Shown here in pieces: positions 24,158 through 33,200 of a DNA stretch of 64,000 nucleotides. Positions within the stretch are counted from its first letter, which is position 1. Each line of letters opens with the position of its first letter. This stretch comes from DATBSK01 sp964532485 (lineage in GTDB: Bacteria > Actinomycetota > Acidimicrobiia > IMCC26256 > PALSA-555): the NCBI GenBank assembly GCA_964532485.1, contig CAZHKE010000011.1, positions 1-64,000 of the forward strand, given 5' to 3'. The notes under the pieces were generated by a model, which saw only the letters and a program-made list of their open reading frames with translations, was not told the DNA's origin and did no database searches. The position numbers and the translations under genes were made by a program.

Positions 24158-25551
24158 GGCGTCCCTCCGGCGTGATCGACGGCGGCGAGCCACTCGTCAG
24201 GCACGGTCGTGAGATCACCCGCGCCGAGGGTGAGGACGAGATCGCCAGGCCGAGCGAGCCGCAGCGCGTGCGCCACGACGTCGGCGCGCCGGGGCAGGTA
24301 CGTCACCGGCGTCGCCGGGTGCGAGTCGAGGACCGCCTGGAGCACGAGGCGGCCCGAGACGCCGGGCTGAGGCGCCTCGCCGGCGGCGTACACGTCCGTG
24401 ACCACCAGGGCATCCGCGTCGACGAAGGCATCGGCGAAGTCGCGCCACAAGCGTGCGGTCCGCGTGTAGCGATGCGGCTGGAAGACGGCGACCACACGGT
24501 CCCAGTCACCCTCGCGCGCTGCGCCGATGGCCGCCGCGACCTCGGTCGGCAGGTGCGCGTAGTCGTCCACCAGCGTGACACCGCCGATCTCGCCGCGGAA
24601 CTGGAATCGGCGCGCGACGCCGCCGAACCCCCGCAGCGCCTGCGCGACCGCGTCGAACGGCGCACCGAGCTCGACCGCGATCGCGGTGGCGCCCGCCGCG
24701 TTCAACGCGTTGTGCCGCCCGGGCACCGGGAGCTCGACCGTCCCGAGCAGCGCATCAGCGCGGTGGAGCTCGAAGCGGCTGCCGCTGCGCGACCCCTCGT
24801 AGGCCATGACGCGGTAGTCCGCGCCCTCGTGCCATCCGTACGTGCGCACCTCGGGGACGGATCCGGCGAGGCGCGCGGCGATCTCGTCGTCGGCGCAGAC
24901 CACCCGGACGCCCGGGACCTGGTCGAGGAAGCGTGCAAACGCGGCCACGAGGGCCTCGAAGCCGCCGTAGTGGTCGAGGTGGTCCGGCTCGACGTTGGTG
25001 ACGATCGCCGCGTCGGGCTCGAGCTCGAGGAACGTGCCGTCGCTCTCGTCGGCCTCGACCACGAGCCACTCGCCGTCGTCGTACGCGGCGTTCGTGCCGA
25101 CCTCGTTGACGTCACCACCGATCACGAAGCTCGGCCGCCAACCAGCCGCACGCAGCGCGAGGGCCAGCATCGACGACACGGTCGTCTTGCCGTGACTCCC
25201 GGCCACGGCGATCGCGCGGCGCGTCGCGACGAGCGCACGCAGGGCCTCCGCACGTCGGAGCACGGGAACGCCCCGCGCGGTCGCTGCCTCGACTTCGGGG
25301 TTCGACTGCGGGATCGCGGTCGACACGATCACCGCGTCGACGTCGTCGGGCAGGTGATCGGCTCGGTGGCCGACGCTCGCGCCGACGCCGAGCAGCGCGA
25401 GGCGCTGGATCGTCGGCGAGTCCTTGAGGTCGGTGCCCGTCACGTGATGGCCCATGCGCTCGAGCACGGTCGCGATCGCGCTCATCCCCGCACCACCGAT
25501 GCCGACGATGTGGATCGCGCGCGGCGTCGAGAGATCGAGCTCGTCGGTCAT
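24154..25551 (-). CDS. murC: UDP-N-acetylmuramate--L-alanine ligase
   Basis: 465-residue Mur ligase that adds L-Ala to UDP-MurNAc using ATP. N-terminal Rossmann HIVGIGGAGMSA, P-loop GSHGKTTVSS, EADESDGTFL and NVEPDHLDHYG give the catalytic core, followed by the C-terminal domain with FQPHRYTRT. ATG overlaps the murG stop (ATGA). Confidence 0.97.
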   Translation of the reverse strand: MTDELDLSTPRAIHIVGIGGAGMSAIATVLERMGHHVTGTDLKDSPTIQRLALLGVGASVGHRADHLPDDVDAVIVSTAIPQSNPEVEAATARGVPVLRRAEALRALVATRRAIAVAGSHGKTTVSSMLALALRAAGWRPSFVIGGDVNEVGTNAAYDDGEWLVVEADESDGTFLELEPDAAIVTNVEPDHLDHYGGFEALVAAFARFLDQVPGVRVVCADDEIAARLAGSVPEVRTYGWHEGADYRVMAYEGSRSGSRFELHRADALLGTVELPVPGRHNALNAAGATAIAVELGAPFDAVAQALRGFGGVARRFQFRGEIGGVTLVDDYAHLPTEVAAAIGAAREGDWDRVVAVFQPHRYTRTARLWRDFADAFVDADALVVTDVYAAGEAPQPGVSGRLVLQAVLDSHPATPVTYLPRRADVVAHALRLARPGDLVLTLGAGDLTTVPDEWLAAVDHAGGTP

Positions 25552-26675
25552 GGCGTTCCGCCTGAACGCACCGGCTCCGGCTTCGCGGCCTCTTCGACGA
25601 GGTCGGCGACGCGATCGGCCGCGTCCGGACGGCCGAGCGCTCGGCTTGCGTCCCCCATCTCGCGGAGCCGCGGGGGATCCGCGAGCAGAGCGTCCAGCTC
25701 GTGGGCGAGCCGCGCTCCGTCGAGCTCGGCATCGGGCACGAGCACGGCCGCGCCCGCCGACGCGAGCGCGTCAGCGTTGCGAGTCTGGTGATCGGCAGGC
25801 GCCCCGGGCAGCGGCACGAGGACGGCCGGCGTTCCCGTCGCCGTGAGCTCGGCGCACGTCACCGCGCCGGCCCGGCAGAGGAGCACGCTCGCGTGGGCGT
25901 ACGCCTCGGGCATGTCGTCTTCGTACGCACGAAGGTCGTACACGAGCGAGTCGGTCGTGCGGCGGAGCGCGTCGAGGCGCCTTGCGACCTCGGCGTGGTT
26001 CCGTCGACCCGCCACGTGGCGCACGTCGACGTCGCGTCGGTCGCGCCACCGGTCGTAGAGCCCGAGGGCAGCGTCGTTCAGCGAGCTCGCGCCCAGGCTC
26101 CCCCCGACGATCACGACGAGTCGACGCCGCTCGTCGGGCTCCCGGACCACGCGAGCGATCGCCGATCGTACGGGGCTGCCGGTCAGCACGGCATCCGGCA
26201 GCGGCGTGCCCGGGAGCGACACGGCGGCGCGGGCACCGAGCCGCACCGCGACGCGGTTGACGAGACCAGGGACCGCGTTCTGCTCGTGGACGACGGCAGG
26301 CACCCGCCGGAGGCGTGCGGCCATCACGCACGCAGCCGACGCGTACCCGCCGACACCGAGCACGACTCGCGGCGTGCGCTGCCCGACGATCCGGAACGCC
26401 CGAACGAACGCTCCGCACCAGCCGAGCAGCGCCCCCACGTTGTCGAGGAGCGCGCGCGGCGACATGCTGCGGCGAACGCCTCGGCCGCCCAGGAGGTCGA
26501 TCTCGTACCCGGCGTCGGGAACTGCGGACGCCTCGAGCCCGCGACGCGCGCCGACGAAGCGAACGGTCTCGCGACCGTGCCCGCGACGCACGAGCTCGTC
26601 GGCGACGGCGAGTGCCGGGTAGACGTGGCCACCGGTCCCACCGCCGGTCACGAGCGCGAACACTGCATCACTCAC
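25548..26675 (-). CDS. murG: Undecaprenyldiphospho-muramoylpentapeptide beta-N-acetylglucosaminyltransferase
   Basis: 375-residue GT-B enzyme converting lipid I to lipid II on the inner face of the membrane. Motifs TGGGTGGHVYPALAVA (lipid I side), VVHEQNAVPG and RAGAVTCAEL (UDP-GlcNAc side) are present. GTG 26675 overlaps the ftsW stop (GTGA); the longer frame to 26831 lies inside ftsW and is rejected. Confidence 0.96.
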   Translation of the reverse strand: MSDAVFALVTGGGTGGHVYPALAVADELVRRGHGRETVRFVGARRGLEASAVPDAGYEIDLLGGRGVRRSMSPRALLDNVGALLGWCGAFVRAFRIVGQRTPRVVLGVGGYASAACVMAARLRRVPAVVHEQNAVPGLVNRVAVRLGARAAVSLPGTPLPDAVLTGSPVRSAIARVVREPDERRRLVVIVGGSLGASSLNDAALGLYDRWRDRRDVDVRHVAGRRNHAEVARRLDALRRTTDSLVYDLRAYEDDMPEAYAHASVLLCRAGAVTCAELTATGTPAVLVPLPGAPADHQTRNADALASAGAAVLVPDAELDGARLAHELDALLADPPRLREMGDASRALGRPDAADRVADLVEEAAKPEPVRSGGTP

Positions 26676-27811
26676 CGCGACTGCCGCGCGACGTTCGCGA
26701 GGATCCCCGCGCCGACCATCGTGAACAGCAGCGACGAGCCACCGAATGAGACGAACGGCAGTGGGATCCCCGACACGGGCAGCAGGCCGATCACGCCACC
26801 GATGTTCACGGCTGCCTGCGCGACGACCCACACGGTGACGCCGGTGGCGAGCAGCATGCCGAAGCGATCGGGGGCTCGCAGGGCGGTGCGGATGCCGAGC
26901 ACCGCGAACGACACGAACAGCCCCAGCACCGTCAGAGTGCCGATCAGCCCGAGCTCCTCACCGATCACGGCGAAGATGAAGTCCGTGTGCGCATTCGGAA
27001 GGAACAGCCACTTCGCGCGCCCGGCGCCGAGACCGACGCCGTCGATGCCTCCGCTCCCGGTCGCGATCAGCGACTGGAGCATCTGGTACCCGGTGTTCGA
27101 CGAGTCGGCCGTCGGGTCGAGGAAGGTCAGGACGCGCGCGCGACGGTACGGCGCCGCGATCGCCAGGATCACCGCGAGCGACACCCCGCTGCCCGCCACG
27201 AGGGCGAGGTGCCGGAAGCGCAGGCCTCCGGCGACCATGATCGTGCCCACCAGCACCGCCATGATCACGGCGGAGTCGAGGTCGGGCTCGAGGCACACCA
27301 GGGCGCCGAAGCCGACGACCACCAGCAGCAGCGGCCGCAGGACGCGCCGTGGATCGTCGATCTCGCGGGCGCGGCGCGCGAGCAGCTCGGCGGCGAAGAG
27401 GAGGAGCGCGAGCTTCGCCAGCTCGCTCGGCTGGAACCGCCACGCGCCGATGCCGAGCCAGCGCCGCGATCCCCCGACGTAGATGCCGATCTTGGGGACG
27501 AGCACGATCGCCAGGAGCGCGCCGCTGGCGACCATCAGCGGCATCACCGCCTTCGACCAGCGGTGATAGTCGAACCGAACGACGAGCACGAAGGCCACCA
27601 CGCCGACCGCGGTCCAGATCAGCTGCCGAGCGAAGAAGTGCCAGGCGTTGCCGTACTCGGTGAGCGACACCACCGAGGACGCGGAGAGCACCATCACCAC
27701 TCCGATGACGACGAGAACACCGATCGTGGCGACCAGGAGCAGGTAGTGCGAGGGCATACTCGACCTGCTGGCCTCCGCCGGCCTCGCGTCGGTGCGCGTC
27801 GCGGGGCTCAC
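26672..27811 (-). CDS. ftsW: Septal peptidoglycan glycosyltransferase FtsW (SEDS family)
   Basis: 379 residues, about ten transmembrane helices. SEDS landmarks: FQPSELAKLALLLFAAE, the big extracellular loop with GGIDGVGLGAGRAK, HTDFIFAVIGEELG, and SGIPLPFVSFGGSS. It polymerises lipid II at the septum together with the FtsI transpeptidase. GTG 27811 overlaps the murD stop (GTGA). Confidence 0.97.
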   Translation of the reverse strand: MSPATRTDARPAEASRSSMPSHYLLLVATIGVLVVIGVVMVLSASSVVSLTEYGNAWHFFARQLIWTAVGVVAFVLVVRFDYHRWSKAVMPLMVASGALLAIVLVPKIGIYVGGSRRWLGIGAWRFQPSELAKLALLLFAAELLARRAREIDDPRRVLRPLLLVVVGFGALVCLEPDLDSAVIMAVLVGTIMVAGGLRFRHLALVAGSGVSLAVILAIAAPYRRARVLTFLDPTADSSNTGYQMLQSLIATGSGGIDGVGLGAGRAKWLFLPNAHTDFIFAVIGEELGLIGTLTVLGLFVSFAVLGIRTALRAPDRFGMLLATGVTVWVVAQAAVNIGGVIGLLPVSGIPLPFVSFGGSSLLFTMVGAGILANVARQSR

Positions 27812-29169
27812 TGCTGCACCTCCATCAGCGCATGCACCTCGGCGGCGAAGTCGTCGCCCCGCGCCGCGTAGGACGGGTACCAGTCGAAGGAGGCACAGCC
27901 CGGGCTCAGCAGCACCGTGTCGCCCGTGTGCGCGAGCTCGGAGGCGCTGGCCACGGCCGCGTGCATGGAGCCCGCGCGCACGACGGTGACCAGGCCGGCG
28001 AACGCGTCCTCGATCTCGCCGGCGGCATCCCCGATCGCGACGACCCCGCGCAGCTGCGGCGCCAGCACCTGGAGCTCACCGAGGTCGATGCCCTTGTTGC
28101 GGCCGCCGGCGAGGAGCACGACCCCCTCGAGGCCCCGCGCCGCGGCGATCGTCGCGTGGACGTTCGTCGCCTTCGAGTCGTCGATCCAGCGCACCCCGTG
28201 GTCGTCGGCGACCACCTCCATGCGGTGTCGGAGACCGTCGAACGCGACGAGCGTGCGACGCGCCGCGTCGCGGTCGGCGCCGACCTCCAGGGCGAGCGCG
28301 GCCGAGGCGAGCGCGTTGGCGAGGTCGACAGGGCGCCGACGCGCCAACGCGTCCACGGCGACGAGCTCCTCGTCGTCGGGCGCGACGAGAACGGGCCCGG
28401 CCACCGTCTCGACGATGCGGGCACCACGCGCGGCGCCGTCGACGATCGAGAACGGGATCCGCCGCCCGGGCGCCTCGGCCGCGAGGCCTGCCACGACCGG
28501 GTCGTCGGCGTTGAACACCAGCACGTCATCGGCGCCCTGCCCGAGGAACACACCCGCCTTCGCCCGCGCGTAGGCGTCGAACGTGCGATGCCAGTCGAGG
28601 TGGTCGGCGCCGAGGTTGAGCAGCGCCGCGGCGCGCGGGGCAAACCGCTGCGTGAACGCGAGCTGGAACGACGACACCTCCGCCACCACGACGTCGACAT
28701 CGTCGCCCACCGCGTCGAGGAGCGGCCGCCCGATGTTGCCAGCCGCGGCGACCGACGCCCCGGCGGCCTCGAGGATCTCCGTCGTGAGCGTCGTCACGGT
28801 GGTCTTCCCGTTCGTGCCGGTGACCGCGACGATCGCGGGACGACCGACCCGCGCGGCGATCTCGCCGGCGAGGTCGATCTCCGACCGGATCGGAATGCCC
28901 TGCCGGCGCGCGGCCGCGATGCTCGGGTGCCGCTCGGGCACACCCGGGCTCGGCACGACGAGATCGGCGCGAGCCGCCAGTGCGGCCGCGTGGGCAGCAT
29001 CGGGCGCACCGACGACCTCGGCGCCGAGCGCCCGCGCGTCTGCAGCGCGCGTCGCCCACTCGTCGGCGTCCGGCTGGTCGTCGAGCACCACGACGTCATC
29101 GCCGATCGCCCGGCGGTGGCGAACCACCGCGGCGCCGGTCACGGCGAGCCCGACCACGAGAACCCTCAT
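27808..29169 (-). CDS. murD: UDP-N-acetylmuramoylalanine--D-glutamate ligase
   Basis: 453-residue Mur ligase adding D-Glu. A short N-terminal Rossmann domain (MRVLVVGLAVTGAAV) precedes the P-loop VTGTNGKTTVTT, SSFQLAFTQ, GADHLDWH and the C-terminal WIDDSKATNVHAT and LSPGCASFDWY, all murD hallmarks. It starts 19 bases after mraY ends, one of the few real gaps in this part of the cluster. Confidence 0.97.
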   Translation of the reverse strand: MRVLVVGLAVTGAAVVRHRRAIGDDVVVLDDQPDADEWATRAADARALGAEVVGAPDAAHAAALAARADLVVPSPGVPERHPSIAAARRQGIPIRSEIDLAGEIAARVGRPAIVAVTGTNGKTTVTTLTTEILEAAGASVAAAGNIGRPLLDAVGDDVDVVVAEVSSFQLAFTQRFAPRAAALLNLGADHLDWHRTFDAYARAKAGVFLGQGADDVLVFNADDPVVAGLAAEAPGRRIPFSIVDGAARGARIVETVAGPVLVAPDDEELVAVDALARRRPVDLANALASAALALEVGADRDAARRTLVAFDGLRHRMEVVADDHGVRWIDDSKATNVHATIAAARGLEGVVLLAGGRNKGIDLGELQVLAPQLRGVVAIGDAAGEIEDAFAGLVTVVRAGSMHAAVASASELAHTGDTVLLSPGCASFDWYPSYAARGDDFAAEVHALMEVQQ

Positions 29170-29188
29170 GAATCCACCCCGCTCGCCA

Positions 29189-30235
29189 TCAGTCCAGTGC
29201 TCCCGGGATGTTGATGAAGTCGGCGTAGAAGAGACCGATCCCGAGGGCGACGCACGCCCCGGCGAAGATCCAGAACCTCACGATCACCGTGAACTCCGGC
29301 CAGCCGACCACCTCGAAGTGATGGTGGATCGGCGCCATCCGCAGCACCCGCCGCCCGAAGCCTCGGAAGGAGATGACCTGCGCGATGACGCTGACGGTCT
29401 CGATCACGTAGAGGCCCCCGAGCACCGGCAGCAGGAGGATCGTGTTCGACAGCAGCGCGAGCCCGGCCATGGCGCCACCGATCGCGAGCGAGCCCGTGTC
29501 GCCCATGAAGATGCGCGCGGGGGCAGCGTTCCACCACAGGAAGCCACCGCACGCACCGGCGAGCGCGCCGGCGACGACCGCGAGATCGTTGGCGGACGCC
29601 GCCTCGACTCCGTACTCGATCGGGTGACGAAACTGCCAGAAGCAGATGACCGTGAACGCCGCGAAGACGAAGGTCGCCGAGCCGGCCGCGAGCCCGTCCA
29701 TCCCGTCCGTGATGTTGACCGCGTTGGACGAGCCGTAGACGACGATCACCGCGAGCGCGAACCACAGCCACGTGCCGAGGTCCAGGTCGATGACCCTGGT
29801 GAACGAGAGCGATGTCGACGTGTCGACCCACCGCAGCGCGAGCAGCGCGAACCCGGATGCGACGACGAGCTGCCCTCCGGTCTTGCCGCGCTTTCGCAAC
29901 CCCATGTTCCGCCCTCGGCGAACCGCGAGATAGTCGTCGATGAACCCGACGGTCGCGAGCCCGATCACGAGGAACATCAAGGTGACACCCGTGCGCGCGA
30001 ACTTGAGCTGCTCGGTGCGGACGTGAGCGACCATGTACCCGAGCACGACACCGACGACGATCGCGATGCCGCCCATGGTCGGCGTACCGGCCTTGCCGGC
30101 GTGCGGATGCGTGAAGGGCCCGTCGTCACGGATCAGCTGCCCGACGCCGCGCGCTCGGAGCGCGCGGATCAGCAGCGGCGTCCCGAGCACTGTCACGGCG
30201 AACGCGACGGCTCCGGCGATCAGGAGTGCGATCAC
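29189..30235 (-). CDS. mraY: Phospho-N-acetylmuramoyl-pentapeptide-transferase
   Basis: 348-residue polytopic enzyme moving phospho-MurNAc-pentapeptide to undecaprenyl phosphate to make lipid I. Catalytic loops: GFIDDYLAVRRGRN (Asp pair), NITDGMDGLA, FMGDTGSLAIGG and APIHHHFEVVGW. About ten helices. GTG start overlaps the murF stop (GTGA). Confidence 0.97.
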   Translation of the reverse strand: MIALLIAGAVAFAVTVLGTPLLIRALRARGVGQLIRDDGPFTHPHAGKAGTPTMGGIAIVVGVVLGYMVAHVRTEQLKFARTGVTLMFLVIGLATVGFIDDYLAVRRGRNMGLRKRGKTGGQLVVASGFALLALRWVDTSTSLSFTRVIDLDLGTWLWFALAVIVVYGSSNAVNITDGMDGLAAGSATFVFAAFTVICFWQFRHPIEYGVEAASANDLAVVAGALAGACGGFLWWNAAPARIFMGDTGSLAIGGAMAGLALLSNTILLLPVLGGLYVIETVSVIAQVISFRGFGRRVLRMAPIHHHFEVVGWPEFTVIVRFWIFAGACVALGIGLFYADFINIPGALD

Positions 30236-31602
30236 CGCAAGCGCTCCACGAGCAGCTCGTCGGCGACCCGGTCGAGACCGACCGCGCGGCTGGCCTTGAC
30301 GAGCACCGCATCACCGGGGCGCAAGAGCTCGCGCAGGAGGGCGGTGGCGTCGTCGACCCCACCGACATGACGGAGCTCCGGGACCGATCCGCGCGCGCCC
30401 TCGGCCAGCGCCGGGGCCTGCACGACGATCACGACGTCGATGCCGAACTCGCCCGTGAGCTCGCCGATCGCGCGGTGCTCTGCGGCCGCGTGCTCACCGA
30501 GCTCGAGCATCTCGCCGAGCACCGCGACGCGACGGCCCCGGACCTGCAGCCGTGCGAGCGACCGCACCGCGGCCGCGGCCGACGTCGGGCTGGAGTTGTA
30601 GGCGTCGTTGATCACGACGACCCCGTCGGTGGTGCGCACGAGCTCCATGCGCCACGCCGCGGTGGTCGCACCGGCCAGTCCGGCCGCAACGGCGTCGAAC
30701 GGGGCCCCGAGCGAGAGCGCGACCGTCCCGGCCATCGCCGCGTTCTCCACCTGATGCTCACCCCGCAGCCCGACACCGACCGATCCGGAACCCCACGGCG
30801 TGGTGAGCCGGCACCTCGGGAAGAGGTCGTCGTCGAGCACGACGTCGGTGATGACGACGTCGGCGGCGGTGCTCCTCCCCACCGTCACGACGCGGGCTCT
30901 GGTGCGCTTCGCGAGCGCCTGCGACGCTGCACAGTCGTCGTTGAGCACCGCCAGCCCGTCGGCCGGGAGCGCGTCGAGCAGCTCGCCCTTGACGCGAGCC
31001 ACCCCCTCACGTCCCCCGAGGTGCTCGGCGTGGGCCATGCCGACGTGCGTCACGACCCCGATACGGGGCTTCGCGAGGTCGGACAGCTGCGTGACGTTGC
31101 CGGCGAACCGCGCACCCATCTCGGTGACGAGCACCTCGGTGCCCTCGGGTGCGCCGAGCAACGTCAGTGGCAACCCCGCCTCGTTGTTGAACGACGCCGG
31201 GCTCGCGTGCACGCGGTGGGTGGCCGCGAGTGCGGCCGCGGTCAGGTCCTTGGTCGCCGTCTTGCCGGCCGAGCCCGTGATGCCGACGACCGTGGCGTCC
31301 CCGAGCCGGCTCCGCGCGAGCCGAGCGCAGTCCGCGAGGGCCACCATGGGGTCGTCGACCTCGACGAGGGGCCGGGCCGCGACCGCCGTGGGCCCACGGT
31401 GGTCGACGACGGCCATCGAGGCACCGCGTGCGAACGCGTCGGCGACGAAGTCGAGCCCGTCGCGTTCGGCCCGGAGCGCGAAGAAGCACGCGCCCGGCTC
31501 GAGGGTCCGAGAGTCGATCGCGAACGCGGACGCCTCGGCGTGGGAGCTGCCGTGGACGACCCCGCTCGAAGCGCCGGCGACCTCCGCTGCGGTCAGCCGC
31601 AC
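30232..31602 (-). CDS. murF: UDP-MurNAc-tripeptide--D-alanyl-D-alanine ligase
   Basis: 456-residue Mur ligase adding D-Ala-D-Ala. P-loop VGITGSAGKTATKD, TEMGARFAGNV, GMAHAEHLGG and NDAYNSSPTS fit MurF. The start overlaps the murE end by 10 bases, a larger overlap than the 4-base ones elsewhere. GTG 31602 is the only start that keeps the N-terminal MRLTAAEVA segment. Confidence 0.96.
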   Translation of the reverse strand: MRLTAAEVAGASSGVVHGSSHAEASAFAIDSRTLEPGACFFALRAERDGLDFVADAFARGASMAVVDHRGPTAVAARPLVEVDDPMVALADCARLARSRLGDATVVGITGSAGKTATKDLTAAALAATHRVHASPASFNNEAGLPLTLLGAPEGTEVLVTEMGARFAGNVTQLSDLAKPRIGVVTHVGMAHAEHLGGREGVARVKGELLDALPADGLAVLNDDCAASQALAKRTRARVVTVGRSTAADVVITDVVLDDDLFPRCRLTTPWGSGSVGVGLRGEHQVENAAMAGTVALSLGAPFDAVAAGLAGATTAAWRMELVRTTDGVVVINDAYNSSPTSAAAAVRSLARLQVRGRRVAVLGEMLELGEHAAAEHRAIGELTGEFGIDVVIVVQAPALAEGARGSVPELRHVGGVDDATALLRELLRPGDAVLVKASRAVGLDRVADELLVERLR

Positions 31603-33065
31603 GACGATGCCTCGAGCTCTTCACGTGCGACGACGCGGTCGTCGAACGGGACGGACGCGCCGCCCGTGGTCTGCCCGGTCTCGTGGCCCTTGCCGGCGAT
31701 CAGCACGACGTCGCCACCGGTGGCGCCGTCGATCGCGGTGCGAATGGCGGCGCGGCGGTCGAGCTCGACCGTCACGTCGGCTCCGGGCAGGACACCGGCG
31801 AGCACCTCGTCGGCGATGTCCGCGGCGAGCTCCGAGCGGGGGTTGTCGGACGTGATGACCGAGACGTCGGCCGAGCCGCTCGCCACCTCGGCCATCCGCG
31901 GCCGCTTCGCCCGGTCGCGATCGCCACCGCACCCGAACACCACGAGCACGCGACCCGAGCCCGCGACGGCTCGCGCGGCCGCGATCGCGTGCATCAGCGC
32001 GTCGGGTGTGTGTGCGTAGTCGACGAACACCGAGAAGTCCTGACCAGCCTCGATCGCCTCGAAGCGACCCGGCACACGCACCACCCGCCCGAGGCCGCCC
32101 GCCACCGCCTCGAACGGGACCGCGGCCGCCCGCGCCGTCGCCGCGGCCGCGAGCGCGTTGGCAACGTTGTGGAGGCCGACGATCCGGGTGCGGACGACGG
32201 CCTGGGCACCGGCTCGACGATCGACGAGCGTGAACCGGGCGCCGTCGCGGAGGAGCTCGAGGTCGCGCGCGTGCACAGCTGCACGCTCGCGGCTCAACGA
32301 GTACTCGATCACGTCGAGGCCGCCGGCACCGGCGCGGCTCGCGATCGTGCGACCGTGCTCGTCGTCGACGTTGACCGCCGCGACCCGTGTGAACGCGTCG
32401 GTGAAGAGGCGGAGCTTCGCTTCGAGGTAGGCGGCCTCGTCGCCGTGGTAGTCGAGGTGGTCGTGCGAGAGATTGGTGAAGCAGGCGGCGGCGAAGCGCG
32501 TCGCGTCGACCCGATGCTGCGCCAGCGCGTGCGAGGAGACCTCCATCGCGACCGTGGTGACACCCTCGCTCCGCATGCGCGCGAGGAGCGCCTGGAGCTC
32601 GGTCGCCTCGGGCGTCGTGTGGCCGAGGGGCACGTCGCGATCACCGATGGTGGCTCCTGTCGTGCCGATCGAGCCAGCCCGCTCACCGGCTTCGCCGGCG
32701 ATCGCCGTGAGCAGGTGGCAGACCGTCGTCTTGCCGTTCGTGCCCGTGACCGCGAGGCACTGCATCGCGGCCGACGGGAAATCGTGGAAGCGCGCCGCCA
32801 GGGGCCCGATCGCCGCACGCGTGCTCGCCACGCGCGCCTCGCTGACGCCGAGGTGGAGCGGTCGCTCCACGAGCAGGGCCACCGCACCCGCGTCGACCGC
32901 GGCGGCGGCGTGCTCGTGGCCGTCGGTGTGCTCACCGGGGATGCACGCGAACAGCGACCCGGGCGTCACGCGTCGGCTGTCGGCCGTGAGCGAAGTCACG
33001 TCGACCGCGGGATCGCCGTCGACCCGCTCCTCGTCGATGTCGGCAAGCAGCGCCTGCAGCAGCAC
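31593..33065 (-). CDS. murE: UDP-MurNAc-L-alanyl-D-glutamate--2,6-diaminopimelate ligase
   Basis: 490-residue Mur ligase adding the third residue. P-loop VTGTNGKTTVCH, TTPEATELQ, EVSSHALAQHRV, NLSHDHLDYHG and the C-terminal TSDNPRSE. The DNPR tetrad marks meso-diaminopimelate specificity, whereas lysine enzymes differ there, so the cell wall is predicted to be DAP type. GTG start with GGGGAGGA upstream. It has the widest gap in the cluster on its 5' side (135 bases), with a TACCGT hexamer at 33102-33107. Confidence 0.97.
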   Translation of the reverse strand: MLLQALLADIDEERVDGDPAVDVTSLTADSRRVTPGSLFACIPGEHTDGHEHAAAAVDAGAVALLVERPLHLGVSEARVASTRAAIGPLAARFHDFPSAAMQCLAVTGTNGKTTVCHLLTAIAGEAGERAGSIGTTGATIGDRDVPLGHTTPEATELQALLARMRSEGVTTVAMEVSSHALAQHRVDATRFAAACFTNLSHDHLDYHGDEAAYLEAKLRLFTDAFTRVAAVNVDDEHGRTIASRAGAGGLDVIEYSLSRERAAVHARDLELLRDGARFTLVDRRAGAQAVVRTRIVGLHNVANALAAAATARAAAVPFEAVAGGLGRVVRVPGRFEAIEAGQDFSVFVDYAHTPDALMHAIAAARAVAGSGRVLVVFGCGGDRDRAKRPRMAEVASGSADVSVITSDNPRSELAADIADEVLAGVLPGADVTVELDRRAAIRTAIDGATGGDVVLIAGKGHETGQTTGGASVPFDDRVVAREELEASSCG

Positions 33066-33101
33066 GCGCGCGATCCTCCCCGATCCGCAGCGGAACCAGT
33101 A

Positions 33102-33107
33102 ACGGTA
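33102..33107 (-). promoter_or_regulatory. Possible internal -10 (TACCGT) before murE
   Basis: TACCGT on the minus strand in the 135-bp ftsI-murE gap, 36 bases before the murE GTG. It would give a leader of about 30 nt containing the GGGGAGGA ribosome site. I see no clear -35. Confidence 0.35.
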
Positions 33108-33200
33108 GCGGTGGGCGCGAGTCGCTCTCGCTTCGCCGCTCGCCCCACAACGGTCGTGGCGACCCCGGTGCCGAACCTCTGTCCCATCCGCTCCGGCCCC